A stretch of 47,677 bases of DNA from positions 1 to 47,677 of IMG/VR virus record IMGVR_UViG_3300046830_000109; one strand, given 5' to 3'. The DNA is from a virus. The stretch's first letter is position 1; the number at the start of each line of letters is the position of its first letter. Both the position numbers and the translations under genes were made by a program. The notes beneath the pieces are model-generated. The model worked only from the letters and a program-made list of their open reading frames with translations. It had not been told where the DNA came from and did no database searches. Shown here piece after piece: positions 35,524 to 42,830 of this stretch.

Positions 35524-36167
35524 TATCTCATCCCCATCATTCTACCCATGAAACTACCCGCAGCAGTACCTGCTCTGTTCATGAATCCCTCGTCTTGTAA
35601 AGCAGCGTTCAAAGCACCTCCCATCATAGACTGCTGTGCCATTGCTGCAATCTGCTGTTGTTGCATCTCAGCATTCTGTATATTTTGTTGGCTTGTCATT
35701 TTGAGGGCATTGAATTGGTTAGACACATTCTCTCCACTCATAGTCTGTAGATTCTGAGGTAGACTTGTCACATCCATCTGCATAGTGCCGCCATCTTCAT
35801 CAATAGTAAACTTAGCAGACTTGAGTATTTCTAATACCGAAAAACTAACTAGGTCATTAAGTAACTGTAAAAGAGTTTGCATCTGTGCACCTACAATAAA
35901 TCGGTCAGCGGGAGCAAGGCTCTTCATCAAAGCCAGTAGTATATCAGTTTCACTAGGTGGCATCATGGGTTGACCCATCATACCTTGTTGCATACCAGCG
36001 CCACCCATCATACCTGACATAAAGGGATTTTGAGCAGCCTGTTGCATCATTCCGCCTTGTGGAGCAAACGGGTTTTGAGTCTGACCCTGTACAGGCATTT
36101 GTCCCGGCTGACCTACGCCTAAGTTTAGTGTTCCGCTGCTTTGCTGATTATTTCCGAATAGTCCCAT
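35523..36167 (-). CDS. Met/Gln-rich protein of the GTPase-membrane cluster
   Basis: 214 residues, ATG 36167 with AGGTGATATA. The N-terminal 75 residues are low complexity (Gly/Met/Gln/Pro: QGMMGQPMMPPSETD), then a helical domain (DILLALMKSLAPADRFIVGA, LLQLLNDLVSFSVLEILKSA) and a coiled-coil, Gln-rich C-terminal third (NIQNAEMQQQQIAAMAQQ). No family recognised. TATG-type coupling with both neighbours suggests a complex with the cluster's membrane proteins. Confidence 0.45.
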   Translation of the reverse strand: MGLFGNNQQSSGTLNLGVGQPGQMPVQGQTQNPFAPQGGMMQQAAQNPFMSGMMGGAGMQQGMMGQPMMPPSETDILLALMKSLAPADRFIVGAQMQTLLQLLNDLVSFSVLEILKSAKFTIDEDGGTMQMDVTSLPQNLQTMSGENVSNQFNALKMTSQQNIQNAEMQQQQIAAMAQQSMMGGALNAALQDEGFMNRAGTAAGSFMGRMMGMR

Positions 36168-36175
36168 TATATCAC

Positions 36176-37201
36176 CTATTGTTGAGGGAGGCTCATCTGT
36201 TCTGATTGTTCCAAGGTGTTTTGATTGATAACACCATTGGTCGTGTTATTTACTGCCATGCCAAGTGTGCCTCCAGCACTTGGTGCAACATTTTGAGTAA
36301 TTCCTAAATTAGCAATCGCATCACTGAGTTGGGGGTTGGTTGCTAATATCTCTTTTTGGAACAGTCTCAAATCGAAATATATAGCAGTAATGTCGTTGAT
36401 TCCAGTTTCTGGATTTTTATAATGTATCAGGCTGATACCGGACTGTGTCTTAGAATCTTTTTCTAATTCCATAAAGAAAGGCTCATACTTTTTTAGGAAC
36501 TCTGGAGTGTTGTCTTTCTTTTTGACTATAGAAATTGGTACTGCTACTGTAGACACTCCCTTTTTCATCATTTCTTTAAGTCCAGTTCTAGTTTTGTTAT
36601 GGTCCTTATCTGCCTCTAATTCCCACTTACACAGTAGATGATACAAGTGAAGATGCTCAGGGCAGTATGTACCCTTCATTTTTCTACCATTGGTGACTTG
36701 CTCTCTAGCAACAAATGGTTCTGGGGTCTGCGTTACTGGGTTTCTCCAATATAAATCCCACAAACTTTGACCGCTTTCTTCATCGGTAATCTTAGCATAC
36801 AAATTGTCGTATTTGATGAGTTCTTCGCAATTACATCCATCAACTACGCACAAGTTACTTTGTCTATTGTATCGGTATTTACGACCCCATATCCATCTGA
36901 CAGGGTTATACCAAGCCCGCTTTGTTGGTGTTAATAACTTCCTAGCCTGCTTGATGTCTTGCTTTCTTGCTTTTCTTGGGTCAGGGTTCCTGCTTGGATA
37001 AAAGTTAACTTTCGGTACTTCGATATTCTGCTTAACTGCGACTTCTTTCATACCTTGTTGAGCAGCCTGCATCTCAAGTAACTGCTCATGACTAGCATTA
37101 CCTTGTTGCCCTAAAGCAGCCAAATGAGCCTGACTCATATTCGCTAAGTTCGCATCGCCTTGTGGCACTCTTCCATATCCTCCAAATCCCCAATTGTTCA
37201 T
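36176..37201 (-). CDS. Zinc-binding protein next to GTPase
   Basis: 341 residues, ATG 37201 with AGGTGG. A coil-forming N terminus (HEQLLEMQAAQQGMKEVAVK), a basic segment (RNPDPRKARKQDIKQARKLL), then a compact metal-site region: NLCVVDGCNCEELIKYD and GTYCPEHLHLYHLLCKWELE, giving five cysteines and two or three histidines in a treble-clef-like arrangement. A following alpha/beta part (DNTPEFLKKYEPFFMELEKD, ISLIHYKNPETG) has no recognised fold. The C terminus is Asn/Gln/Thr-rich. Encoded 8 nt downstream of the GTPase, so it may be its effector or partner. Confidence 0.5.
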   Translation of the reverse strand: MNNWGFGGYGRVPQGDANLANMSQAHLAALGQQGNASHEQLLEMQAAQQGMKEVAVKQNIEVPKVNFYPSRNPDPRKARKQDIKQARKLLTPTKRAWYNPVRWIWGRKYRYNRQSNLCVVDGCNCEELIKYDNLYAKITDEESGQSLWDLYWRNPVTQTPEPFVAREQVTNGRKMKGTYCPEHLHLYHLLCKWELEADKDHNKTRTGLKEMMKKGVSTVAVPISIVKKKDNTPEFLKKYEPFFMELEKDSKTQSGISLIHYKNPETGINDITAIYFDLRLFQKEILATNPQLSDAIANLGITQNVAPSAGGTLGMAVNNTTNGVINQNTLEQSEQMSLPQQ

Positions 37202-37209
37202 CTTACCAC

Positions 37210-37929
37210 CTAACTAAGTAAATCTAACATCGTATTTTCTACATTCCAACCTATTTTTGTTGCCATCATACCACGCTTTGTAGGTACTCCGGCCTTTTGA
37301 AGTCTAACTAAATCCTCTCTAAAGGGGTCGAATATCCTATGTTCACCCAATCTTTGCTGCTGCCAAAGGACATTTGCTTGGTCATCCCACCATTGGTCAG
37401 CCTTATTTGCGACCAACATTATCAATTTAGGTGCGTATTTTTTACCTTTGAACCAAGCCTTAAATTTACGATAGCGATATTGTCTGTGCAATATTGCATC
37501 TACAAGATATTTGAATCCACCAACAGCCTGCACAGCCTCGTCACCACCCTTGCTACTGCGATGGTCAAATAAAAATACCACTGCTTCCACCTGTCGATTA
37601 ACCATATCATCTACCCACAAGTTCCAAAAACGCTCTTCACCGCCAATATCAGAAGAATAAACTACTCTTGTATCACCTTTGTAGGTGACACGCTTCCTAC
37701 TTGGTCTAGGTAATAAGAAGCGATTGATACCGGGTACTTTGAAATGCTTAGTTCTGTCTGCTAAAGGTATCTCTTCCATCTCTCCCGGCGTAGTCATATA
37801 CCTATCCAGTGTAGTTTTACCTACCGTAGTAGGTCCATACACGCCGACCTTCCTTGGTTTCCAGTAATGCCACAACTCTTTAGCAAATACTACACCACCA
37901 ACAAGAGCAGAACCACCTAGTGCCGACAT
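37210..37929 (-). CDS. Membrane-anchored Ras/Arf-like small GTPase
   Basis: 239 residues, ATG 37929 with GAGGTATTATT. All GTPase boxes are visible: P loop GPTTVGKTT at 32-40, switch II DIGGEERFWNLW at 94-105, AVVFLFD strand at 116-122, NKAD at 175-178 and a G5-like ATKIGWNV at 223-230 placed as in SAK-type boxes. About 40 residues (45-85) are inserted around switch I. A hydrophobic N-terminal segment (GGSALVGGVVFAKELWHYW) would anchor it in the membrane. Ras/Arf/SRbeta-type GTPases act as membrane switches in cells. A virus-encoded copy inside a head gene array is unusual; the role here is unknown. Confidence 0.75.
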   Translation of the reverse strand: MSALGGSALVGGVVFAKELWHYWKPRKVGVYGPTTVGKTTLDRYMTTPGEMEEIPLADRTKHFKVPGINRFLLPRPSRKRVTYKGDTRVVYSSDIGGEERFWNLWVDDMVNRQVEAVVFLFDHRSSKGGDEAVQAVGGFKYLVDAILHRQYRYRKFKAWFKGKKYAPKLIMLVANKADQWWDDQANVLWQQQRLGEHRIFDPFREDLVRLQKAGVPTKRGMMATKIGWNVENTMLDLLS

Positions 37930-37938
37930 AATAATACC

Positions 37939-38187
37939 TCAATCAAATATAGAATTAGACCAACTCTGTAACTTTTCTTTCAACCAATTACCACTGGACT
38001 CCCATAGGTTCCAATCGGTATAATATTCAAATGCGCTGATGGTAAAGGCTGTTGTCGTAGAAAAAATAACTACCTTAACCCAGCCCATACCTCTTTCGTA
38101 GGCCACATCTACAGTATTTGCTATGTGCATACTCCTCAAAGTTTCCTCAACGGCATCGTCGCTGGGAGTCTTGAAGATACGACCCAC
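37939..38187 (-). CDS. Small single-pass membrane protein (GTG start)
   Basis: 82 residues from GTG 38187 behind AAAGGAG. An N-terminal soluble helix (DDAVEETLRSMHIANTVDVA) is followed by one transmembrane segment (WVKVVIFSTTTAFTISAFEY, about 36-55) and an amphipathic Trp-rich end (NLWESSGNWLKEKLQSWSNS). It is encoded 9 nt before the GTPase, so it may help place the GTPase on the membrane. Confidence 0.5.
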   Translation of the reverse strand: MGRIFKTPSDDAVEETLRSMHIANTVDVAYERGMGWVKVVIFSTTTAFTISAFEYYTDWNLWESSGNWLKEKLQSWSNSIFD

Positions 38188-38193
38188 TTAGGT

Positions 38194-38796
38194 TCACTCC
38201 TTTTTCTTAAATTTTCCATCAGAGCCTCTAACTCTACCAGATAATTCTTTCTTATCTTCTGAAAAATCAACACCCAGTGTCAGTGGATTTTTCGGTTTAG
38301 GAGTTTCTGGAACAAACTCAGCACTGCTATATTCGTTACCATACATTCTGGCCTCAATCCAAGGAGGCGTTTCGCCCGGATGTTCTTCCATCCATTTGAG
38401 TTCGTTCTCTAATTGGGCTTCTTGCATACGCATTTCCATGTCTTGTCGCCTACGGTCAAAACTAAATTCCATGCTTCGATATCGGTTTCTGCGCTCTCTT
38501 TCCTGCGCTGCCATTCTTGCTCTTTCATCCATACCTTGTTGAAAGAACATCTTAAACAAATAATACGCCAACCCCTGTACAGCAAACGCTGCCATTGCAT
38601 AAGTGACACCATTTGTTGTCGGATTGTCTAAATCTATCCACAGTTCAGCGTCAAAAACGCCCACTGCTATACCTATACTGACTGCTTGAGTAAGTATAAG
38701 ACCCATCAGTCTAATTTCTGCTTGGTCATGCTCACGATTGGTTTCCATACTGCCTTGCACTGATATCCCTCTCAACCAGTCCACCTTTGATATCAT
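38194..38796 (-). CDS. Two-helix membrane protein with coiled-coil tail
   Basis: 200 residues, first gene of the cluster. Two transmembrane segments: RLMGLILTQAVSIGIAVGVF (about 29-48) and VTYAMAAFAVQGLAYYLFKM (about 64-83), then a long charged coiled coil (MDERARMAAQERERRNRYRS, RRRQDMEMRMQEAQLENELK) and a basic C terminus with VRGSDGKFKKK, a motif seen at the ends of many phage proteins. No ribosome site is visible before ATG 38796, and an AT-rich promoter-like region is adjacent. Function unknown. Confidence 0.5.
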   Translation of the reverse strand: MISKVDWLRGISVQGSMETNREHDQAEIRLMGLILTQAVSIGIAVGVFDAELWIDLDNPTTNGVTYAMAAFAVQGLAYYLFKMFFQQGMDERARMAAQERERRNRYRSMEFSFDRRRQDMEMRMQEAQLENELKWMEEHPGETPPWIEARMYGNEYSSAEFVPETPKPKNPLTLGVDFSEDKKELSGRVRGSDGKFKKKE

Positions 38797-38836
38797 AAAT
38801 AAAGTGATACTATAAAATTTTAAGTATAACTAAAAT
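38797..38836 (-). promoter_or_regulatory. AT-rich archaeal-type promoter
   Basis: The 40 bases before ATG 38796 are almost pure A/T. On the minus strand they contain TTATACTTAA about 24-33 nt and TTTTATAG about 14-21 nt before the start. The first fits an archaeal TATA box for a transcript with little or no leader. It would start the long operon running into the head and tail genes. No BRE was clearly recognised. Confidence 0.5.
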
Positions 38837-38842
38837 AAGAGG

Positions 38843-38879
38843 CGGGTCGGAGAATCGAGAGGGATTGACCCCCGACCCG
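38843..38879 (-). terminator. Hairpin after the cargo operon
   Basis: An 8-bp GC-rich stem (CGGGTCGG at 38843-38850 pairs with CCGACCCG at 38872-38879; 21-nt loop) lies 31 bases beyond the stop of the last cargo gene. In the minus direction it is followed by CCTCTTATTTTAG, a T-rich tract of the sort used in archaeal termination. It separates the cargo genes from the next promoter. Confidence 0.5.
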
Positions 38880-38909
38880 TACATGGGAGTACGGATGATG
38901 TTTTCAAAT

Positions 38910-39953
38910 TCACTCTTTCTTCTTCTCAGAGTCGAGTTTTTCCTTTTTACCGTCTTTTGACGGGCCGGGACCTGCTTTTGAGCCGATAACGATGACCATC
39001 CCATGGGCAGGTTTCTTTTTATCATCGGCTTTTTTCTTATCATCACCATCACATTCAGGACAGCCTTTACAGTCTTTTGGGCAGTCTGCTTTTAGTTCTG
39101 TACCACAATGCGCTTTGTGAAGCACATAAGCCGCTTCGCTCAACAATTCTTCTCCAATATTCTTTCTAAACATATTATCACCTTTTTGTACCCCAAGTCC
39201 ACCGAATTCTTTTTGCCCTTCAAAGGCACTTCCCGCTTGAGGTTTGTATATCTCCCTCAAAGCATATGGGTCTGCATTTCCGCTGACTTGAGTTCCTTGT
39301 GTCGGGGCAGCACCTGCTGTTCCCATTTGTGATTGTGCGCCGAAACCTGTAGTCGGCGCTTGTGGTAATTTACTACCTGCATAAGCAGCCCCAAGTGCAC
39401 CCAATGCATTTAGTGCTCCAGACTGCTCGGCTTGTCCAACTGCCTGTGCAATCCTACCGCCAGTCGCAGTGGTTGTTTGAATCGCCCTTGCAGGTACATC
39501 CCTTGCTCCTGCTTGGAAATCCTTTAAACGATTTGCTGCTCTTTGCCTAATACCTTTAGGCTGTGCCACCTTTGTGGCTCTAATTGATTTTGCTCCTGTA
39601 GTCAAAGGCTTTGTAGCGACTTTACCCATTATACCAAATGGATTAGCCGCTTGACCAAGACCCGTCACAGCCCCTGTCGCTCTTGCACCGAAGGAAGTCC
39701 CTAGGTCTTTCTCGGCAACAAGCCCACCAGTAAACGGGTCTTGTGCAACAGCCTCTCTCTTGATACCGGGGTCAAATCTACCACTTTCGTCGAAATACTG
39801 ACCACCTGCTCCTACATATGCACCGTGTAACCCAAAAAGGATGGGAATTGCGAGTGGAGCAATCTTCTCAACCTTATCGTTAGAGTGTAACATATCCCAT
39901 GCAGAATCAATCGCATAGGTACTCGACATGTATCTCGCCACCGCATCTGTCAT
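38910..39953 (-). CDS. Tagged cargo protein with Ala/Gly-rich body and Cys-rich end
   Basis: 347 residues from ATG 39953; ATG 39929 (MSSTYAIDSAWDMLHSN, GGTG upstream) would place the tag-like motif at the very N terminus, as in the neighbours. The middle is Ala/Gly-rich with membrane-like stretches (IAPLAIPILFGLHGAYVGAG; GALNALGALGAAYAGSKLPQ). The C-terminal part has LSEAAYVLHKAHCG, LKADCPKDCKGCPECDGDDK and a Lys-rich tail, so one zinc site is likely. A second, weaker motif-like segment (EAAYVLHKA) precedes the cysteines. Function unknown; candidate packaged protein. Confidence 0.5.
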   Translation of the reverse strand: MTDAVARYMSSTYAIDSAWDMLHSNDKVEKIAPLAIPILFGLHGAYVGAGGQYFDESGRFDPGIKREAVAQDPFTGGLVAEKDLGTSFGARATGAVTGLGQAANPFGIMGKVATKPLTTGAKSIRATKVAQPKGIRQRAANRLKDFQAGARDVPARAIQTTTATGGRIAQAVGQAEQSGALNALGALGAAYAGSKLPQAPTTGFGAQSQMGTAGAAPTQGTQVSGNADPYALREIYKPQAGSAFEGQKEFGGLGVQKGDNMFRKNIGEELLSEAAYVLHKAHCGTELKADCPKDCKGCPECDGDDKKKADDKKKPAHGMVIVIGSKAGPGPSKDGKKEKLDSEKKKE

Positions 39954-40140
39954 GATAAGCCTGTCGCAGGAAGTGATAATTGTCAGCGGCCTCCATCAAA
40001 AGCGATAATGCCTCCGGGGTCGCTGATTTGTTGAGGTTTTCTTCCATCTTAACGACATTATCAATAGCGACTAAAGTCATGTGATAAAGTAGCGTGTCCC
40101 AAAAGTCTTCCACGGTCAATGCTACAGGCAGACGGCTCAT
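39907..40140 (-). CDS. Small helical hypothetical protein
   Basis: 77 residues, ATG 40140 with AAGGAT upstream; its 3' end overlaps the next gene by 47 nt. Helical and acidic (VEDFWDTLLYHMTLVAIDNV, ATPEALSLLMEAADNYHFLR), ending with RCGGEIHVEYLCD. EDFWDTLLYHM is only loosely like the AWxxLLK motif and is not counted as a copy. No family recognised. Confidence 0.45.
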   Translation of the reverse strand: MSRLPVALTVEDFWDTLLYHMTLVAIDNVVKMEENLNKSATPEALSLLMEAADNYHFLRQAYHDRCGGEIHVEYLCD

Positions 40141-40144
40141 TTAC

Positions 40145-41188
40145 TTATCCTTTAAGTGTTCCCCTTTCCTTAAAGTGCCTAGCCCTATTAGCATGAGGGC
40201 TTTCTGCAACCAAAGTATGGTCCTTTGTATGACTCATATCAGGCCCTCCATGACCGTAAATACCCCTTCTTCTACGCTCACGATTCAATTCTTCACGATA
40301 CTTAACACGCTCAGGAGTAGATTCGTACTTCTTATCATACTCTAACTTGTGACGCTTAGCCTCTGGACTTACTGCATCTTTCAACAAACGCCAAGCGATG
40401 TCCATTGGTTCGCTTGCGTATTTCATTTGGTCTTTTTCATCAAAACCATCTATCTTAGAATAAAGTTTGGCAGCAGTTTCTCCTATTCTTCTAGCCTTAG
40501 ACCACAGATGTTCGGGATGCTCATGTTCATCCTCAAGAAAACTAAGTTCTTCTTGTGAACGCATGTGACTAGGTTTTTGTCTAATCATTTCACCAAACGC
40601 TTTGATAGCATGTTTTGCCTGTTCATATTCGTGGTCGAGCAATTGCTCATGCCCTTCGGTGAATAAATGTTGATACACACCACCATCCCAACCTTCTTCT
40701 TTCAAATAATCACTTGGTAAGTCTAATGCCGCCTGTGCGACTTCTTTTTGTCGTTCATTCATATCTTCAAATAAAGGCATAAAGTCAGTATCAAATTTAT
40801 ATCTAAGAAATTCATTATCAGGGCTGATTCCGTCATCATCATTAAAATAATCTCTTATATCTTCTTTCAACAAACGCCAAGCGATGTCCATTGGTGATTT
40901 AACAATTGTCGGCTTACCACCAACACCTTGTTTCTTGGCTCGCTTACGCTTAGTCGCTGCTCGCTTCTGCCCACTAGTCATCTCACCACTAGTCTTTGGA
41001 GTCTTACTCGATACTCTTACACTTGGTCTGCACTTTGGATAGCCTTTACTACCTTTCTTGGCTTTCGACCTGCCACAAGGAGGATGTTTACCATCTTTGC
41101 CTCGACGACTAACATCAACCCACTTTTCTTTAAACCACCTGTTTAAGTTCTTAACAATAAGAACATCGTGACAGGTGCACTCTGGCAT
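40145..41188 (-). CDS. DUF5872-like basic protein with two internal tag motifs
   Basis: 347 residues from ATG 41188 (GGGGG upstream; TTG 41191 in the longer frame). N-terminal 85 residues: FKEKWVDVSRRGKDGKHPPC, GRSKAKKGSKGYPKCRPSVR and GQKRAATKRKRAKKQG, a small basic Cys-containing family shared by marine phages and giant viruses. Then SPMDIAWRLLKED near residue 99 and EPMDIAWRLLKDA near 261: two copies of the tag, encoded by an exact 33-bp DNA repeat 486 bp apart. The segment between is acidic and helical, the last 80 residues basic (ELNRERRRRGIYGHGG). It looks like three modules joined by tags. Confidence 0.55.
   Translation of the reverse strand: MPECTCHDVLIVKNLNRWFKEKWVDVSRRGKDGKHPPCGRSKAKKGSKGYPKCRPSVRVSSKTPKTSGEMTSGQKRAATKRKRAKKQGVGGKPTIVKSPMDIAWRLLKEDIRDYFNDDDGISPDNEFLRYKFDTDFMPLFEDMNERQKEVAQAALDLPSDYLKEEGWDGGVYQHLFTEGHEQLLDHEYEQAKHAIKAFGEMIRQKPSHMRSQEELSFLEDEHEHPEHLWSKARRIGETAAKLYSKIDGFDEKDQMKYASEPMDIAWRLLKDAVSPEAKRHKLEYDKKYESTPERVKYREELNRERRRRGIYGHGGPDMSHTKDHTLVAESPHANRARHFKERGTLKG
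40377..40409 (-). repeat. 33-bp direct repeat encoding the tag, copy A
   Basis: Identical over 33 bases to 40863-40895. It encodes PMDIAWRLLK in the second tag copy of the 40145-41188 gene. Exact identity at synonymous sites points to recent duplication or gene conversion. Confidence 0.85.
40863..40895 (-). repeat. 33-bp direct repeat encoding the tag, copy B
   Basis: Partner of 40377-40409, exactly 486 bases (162 codons) away in the same frame. It encodes the first tag copy of the 40145-41188 gene. Confidence 0.85.
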
Positions 41189-41718
41189 CAATTAAACCCC
41201 CTTATTCTTCTCAATTCACGAGCGACTTCTTCGTCAGTGACAGGTTTGTTAGTTTTGCGACGGTATGAATAAGGTACTCTTGATTGAGCGCTTCTTATTG
41301 TAGTAAAAAGACTCTGTAATTCTTCGTCGCTCATTGGTGTATTAAAGTCCCTTGGCTCGTTACTAACAACGGGCGGTGCGTTAAGTTGTGCTTCAAGTGC
41401 TGCGGCTTGTTCTCTAAACCTACGAGCATCGCCGGGATTGCGAGAAAAGTCTGCTTGTGTATTGAGGTCAAGTACTTGTAAATCTGGCTGTGTTTCATAA
41501 ATTTTAGTTCCGCCAAGAGAGGGGAAGCCGCCAAAAAAGGGACCGGGTTTTGCGCCACTAGGTCCGTAACCTAGTGTATTACCACGAGGTGTGTAAGTTT
41601 CTTTCATTTGTTCCATATTTTGAAAGTGTCGCATCTCCTCTTCTGGAGTGTTTTCGTAATCTGACATACTAGGTTGAAGAGCCTTAAGTACAGACCAAGC
41701 AGATTCAAACGGATTCAT
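41188..41718 (-). CDS. Tagged cargo protein, unknown function
   Basis: 176 residues, ATG 41718 with AGGTGAGTGA. The tag is N-terminal (MNPFESAWSVLKALQPS). The rest is a flexible Gly/Pro-rich part (SGAKPGPFFGGFPSLGG) and helical segments (DARRFREQAAALEAQLN; SDEELQSLFTTIRSAQ), ending in a basic stretch (VARELRRIRGF). No domain recognised. Overlaps the next gene by TGATG. Confidence 0.55.
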   Translation of the reverse strand: MNPFESAWSVLKALQPSMSDYENTPEEEMRHFQNMEQMKETYTPRGNTLGYGPSGAKPGPFFGGFPSLGGTKIYETQPDLQVLDLNTQADFSRNPGDARRFREQAAALEAQLNAPPVVSNEPRDFNTPMSDEELQSLFTTIRSAQSRVPYSYRRKTNKPVTDEEVARELRRIRGFN

Positions 41719-41928
41719 TCACTCACCTGCCCACGCATCACATACATGGTCTGCACGACAAGTAAAGTCATACCACTCACAATAACCAGTCATAGGGTCG
41801 TCAGTTTTTGATGAGTCCCACGCTTTACAGTTACCACACTTTTTGTCGCCAGTCGCCTTTCTATAGTTAGGAGCATCCTCTTTACCCTTGAGTAAAGCCC
41901 AAGCCCTCTCCATAGATGCGTGATTCAT
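41719..41928 (-). CDS. Tagged small Cys-rich protein
   Basis: 69 residues, ATG 41928 with GGGGAAG upstream. N-terminal tag (ASMERAWALLKGKEDAP) is joined to a five-cysteine module: KKCGNCKAWD, TGYCEWYDFTCRADHVCDAW. The C-x2-C ... GYC ... VCDxW arrangement is a known small phage metal-binding pattern, reminiscent of HiPIP-type modules. It is a simple two-part protein, tag plus metal site, which supports the tag being portable. Confidence 0.65.
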   Translation of the reverse strand: MNHASMERAWALLKGKEDAPNYRKATGDKKCGNCKAWDSSKTDDPMTGYCEWYDFTCRADHVCDAWAGE

Positions 41929-42116
41929 TTTTTCTTCCCCTTTTTACCTTTGAACTTACCTTTACAGTATTGCACAGCCCAACCGTTTGCATAGGCTGAC
42001 GGATAAACTTTGAATTTACGCTTGGCTGCTGCTTTACCTTCGGGGCATAGTTTCTTTTCTAAAAAGTCCATAGCAGCCATGCTGCCCAAACAATGCCCGC
42101 AGTTACAATCAGTCAT
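41925..42116 (-). CDS. Small basic protein of a phage/NCLDV-type family
   Basis: 63 residues, ATG 42116; overlaps the next gene by 4 nt. Cys-rich start (MTDCNCGHCLGSMAAMDFLE), then CPEGKAAAKRKFKVYPSAYA and a Lys/Gly-rich end (CKGKFKGKKGKKK). The CPxGKAAAKRKFxVYPSAYAN pattern recurs in marine phages and large eukaryotic viruses in proteins of unknown function. MAAMDFLEKKL may be a degenerate tag. Probably binds nucleic acid (basic), but this is inferred. Confidence 0.6.
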   Translation of the reverse strand: MTDCNCGHCLGSMAAMDFLEKKLCPEGKAAAKRKFKVYPSAYANGWAVQYCKGKFKGKKGKKK

Positions 42117-42168
42117 CCGTTAAAACCCCTTAAGAACAGACTAAGCGAAGTCAAATGCGGTCAAAGTA

Positions 42169-42462
42169 TCACAGACCAGTAAATGGGTCATCTGTGTCTT
42201 CAGAGATTTTACCCTGTTCCTTGTTTCTCTCCATCTGTTGCCTTACCAAGTAACTCATAATATCTTCATCATCTTTTTGACGAAGTTGAGCCTGTTCTTC
42301 AGGAGTGGGGGGATTCTTCAGTTGAAACCGTGGTACAGTTTCTCTAACCTTTTCAGCCGCATCTCTGAGTCCCCTTTGATGCCTCGATTCTCGGTCAAAT
42401 CTTTCTTTCATATCCGCAAAACGGCTTTTCAATATTCTCCATGCTTCATTAAATGCTGTCAT
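42169..42462 (-). CDS. Tagged charged helical protein
   Basis: 97 residues from ATG 42462, chosen because AGGTGG lies about 8 nt upstream and because MTAFNEAWRILKSRF then matches the tag of the 43749-45026 protein from its first residue (GTG 42474 would add four residues). The rest is highly charged helix (MKERFDRESRHQRGLRDAAE) and an acidic end (GKISEDTDDPFTGL). No domain recognised. TAATG overlap with the upstream gene. Confidence 0.6.
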   Translation of the reverse strand: MTAFNEAWRILKSRFADMKERFDRESRHQRGLRDAAEKVRETVPRFQLKNPPTPEEQAQLRQKDDEDIMSYLVRQQMERNKEQGKISEDTDDPFTGL

Positions 42463-42794
42463 TAACAATTCCACCTTTTTAGCGCCGCACCTTTCGGTGT
42501 CATTTTACCACCCTTACTGGTCGGACCTTTAACTCCACTCATACGAGCGCAGAAAGACTTACGACGCTTTGCTGCTTTACCACCCGGTTTTAGTTTACTG
42601 GGCTTTTTTGTGACTGGTCTTTTCAGATTTGCACCTGTTTTACGCTTGGCCGCAGCACGACCTTTTGCGCTCAAGCCTCCGGTCCGAGAGTGCTTGTTTT
42701 TATTATAGCCATGAAAAGGCTTAGACTTAGCCTTGAGAAACTCAAAACTAACCTCGGCAGGAGTGCAACAGTCACAAAAATTGAACTCCACCAT
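42462..42794 (-). CDS. DUF6321-like basic protein with variant tag
   Basis: 110 residues. N terminus CDCCTPAEVSFEFLKAKSKP carries a variant of the tag (SFEFLKAK in place of AWSLLKA). The remainder matches a family found in phages and giant viruses: RTGGLSAKGRAAAKRKTGAN, AAKRRKSFCARMSGVKGPTS and ALKRWNC. Extremely basic, likely binds DNA or RNA (inference). No ribosome site before ATG 42794; a TATA-like box at about -28 suggests a leaderless transcript. Confidence 0.65.
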   Translation of the reverse strand: MVEFNFCDCCTPAEVSFEFLKAKSKPFHGYNKNKHSRTGGLSAKGRAAAKRKTGANLKRPVTKKPSKLKPGGKAAKRRKSFCARMSGVKGPTSKGGKMTPKGAALKRWNC

Positions 42795-42812
42795 GTGCAG
42801 GCTAAGTGGTTT

Positions 42813-42823
42813 TAGAATAAAAG
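42813..42823 (-). promoter_or_regulatory. TATA-like box, leaderless type
   Basis: On the minus strand CTTTTATTCTA lies 19-29 nt before ATG 42794, the usual distance of an archaeal TATA box from the transcription start. The start codon has no ribosome site, so transcription may begin at or next to the ATG. Confidence 0.45.
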
Positions 42824-42830
42824 ATATTCG

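Noticed and set aside
39907-40140. EDFWDTLLYHM as another tag copy
   Set aside because: The Ala-Trp pair and the Lys are missing; similarity is only in aromatic-Leu spacing.
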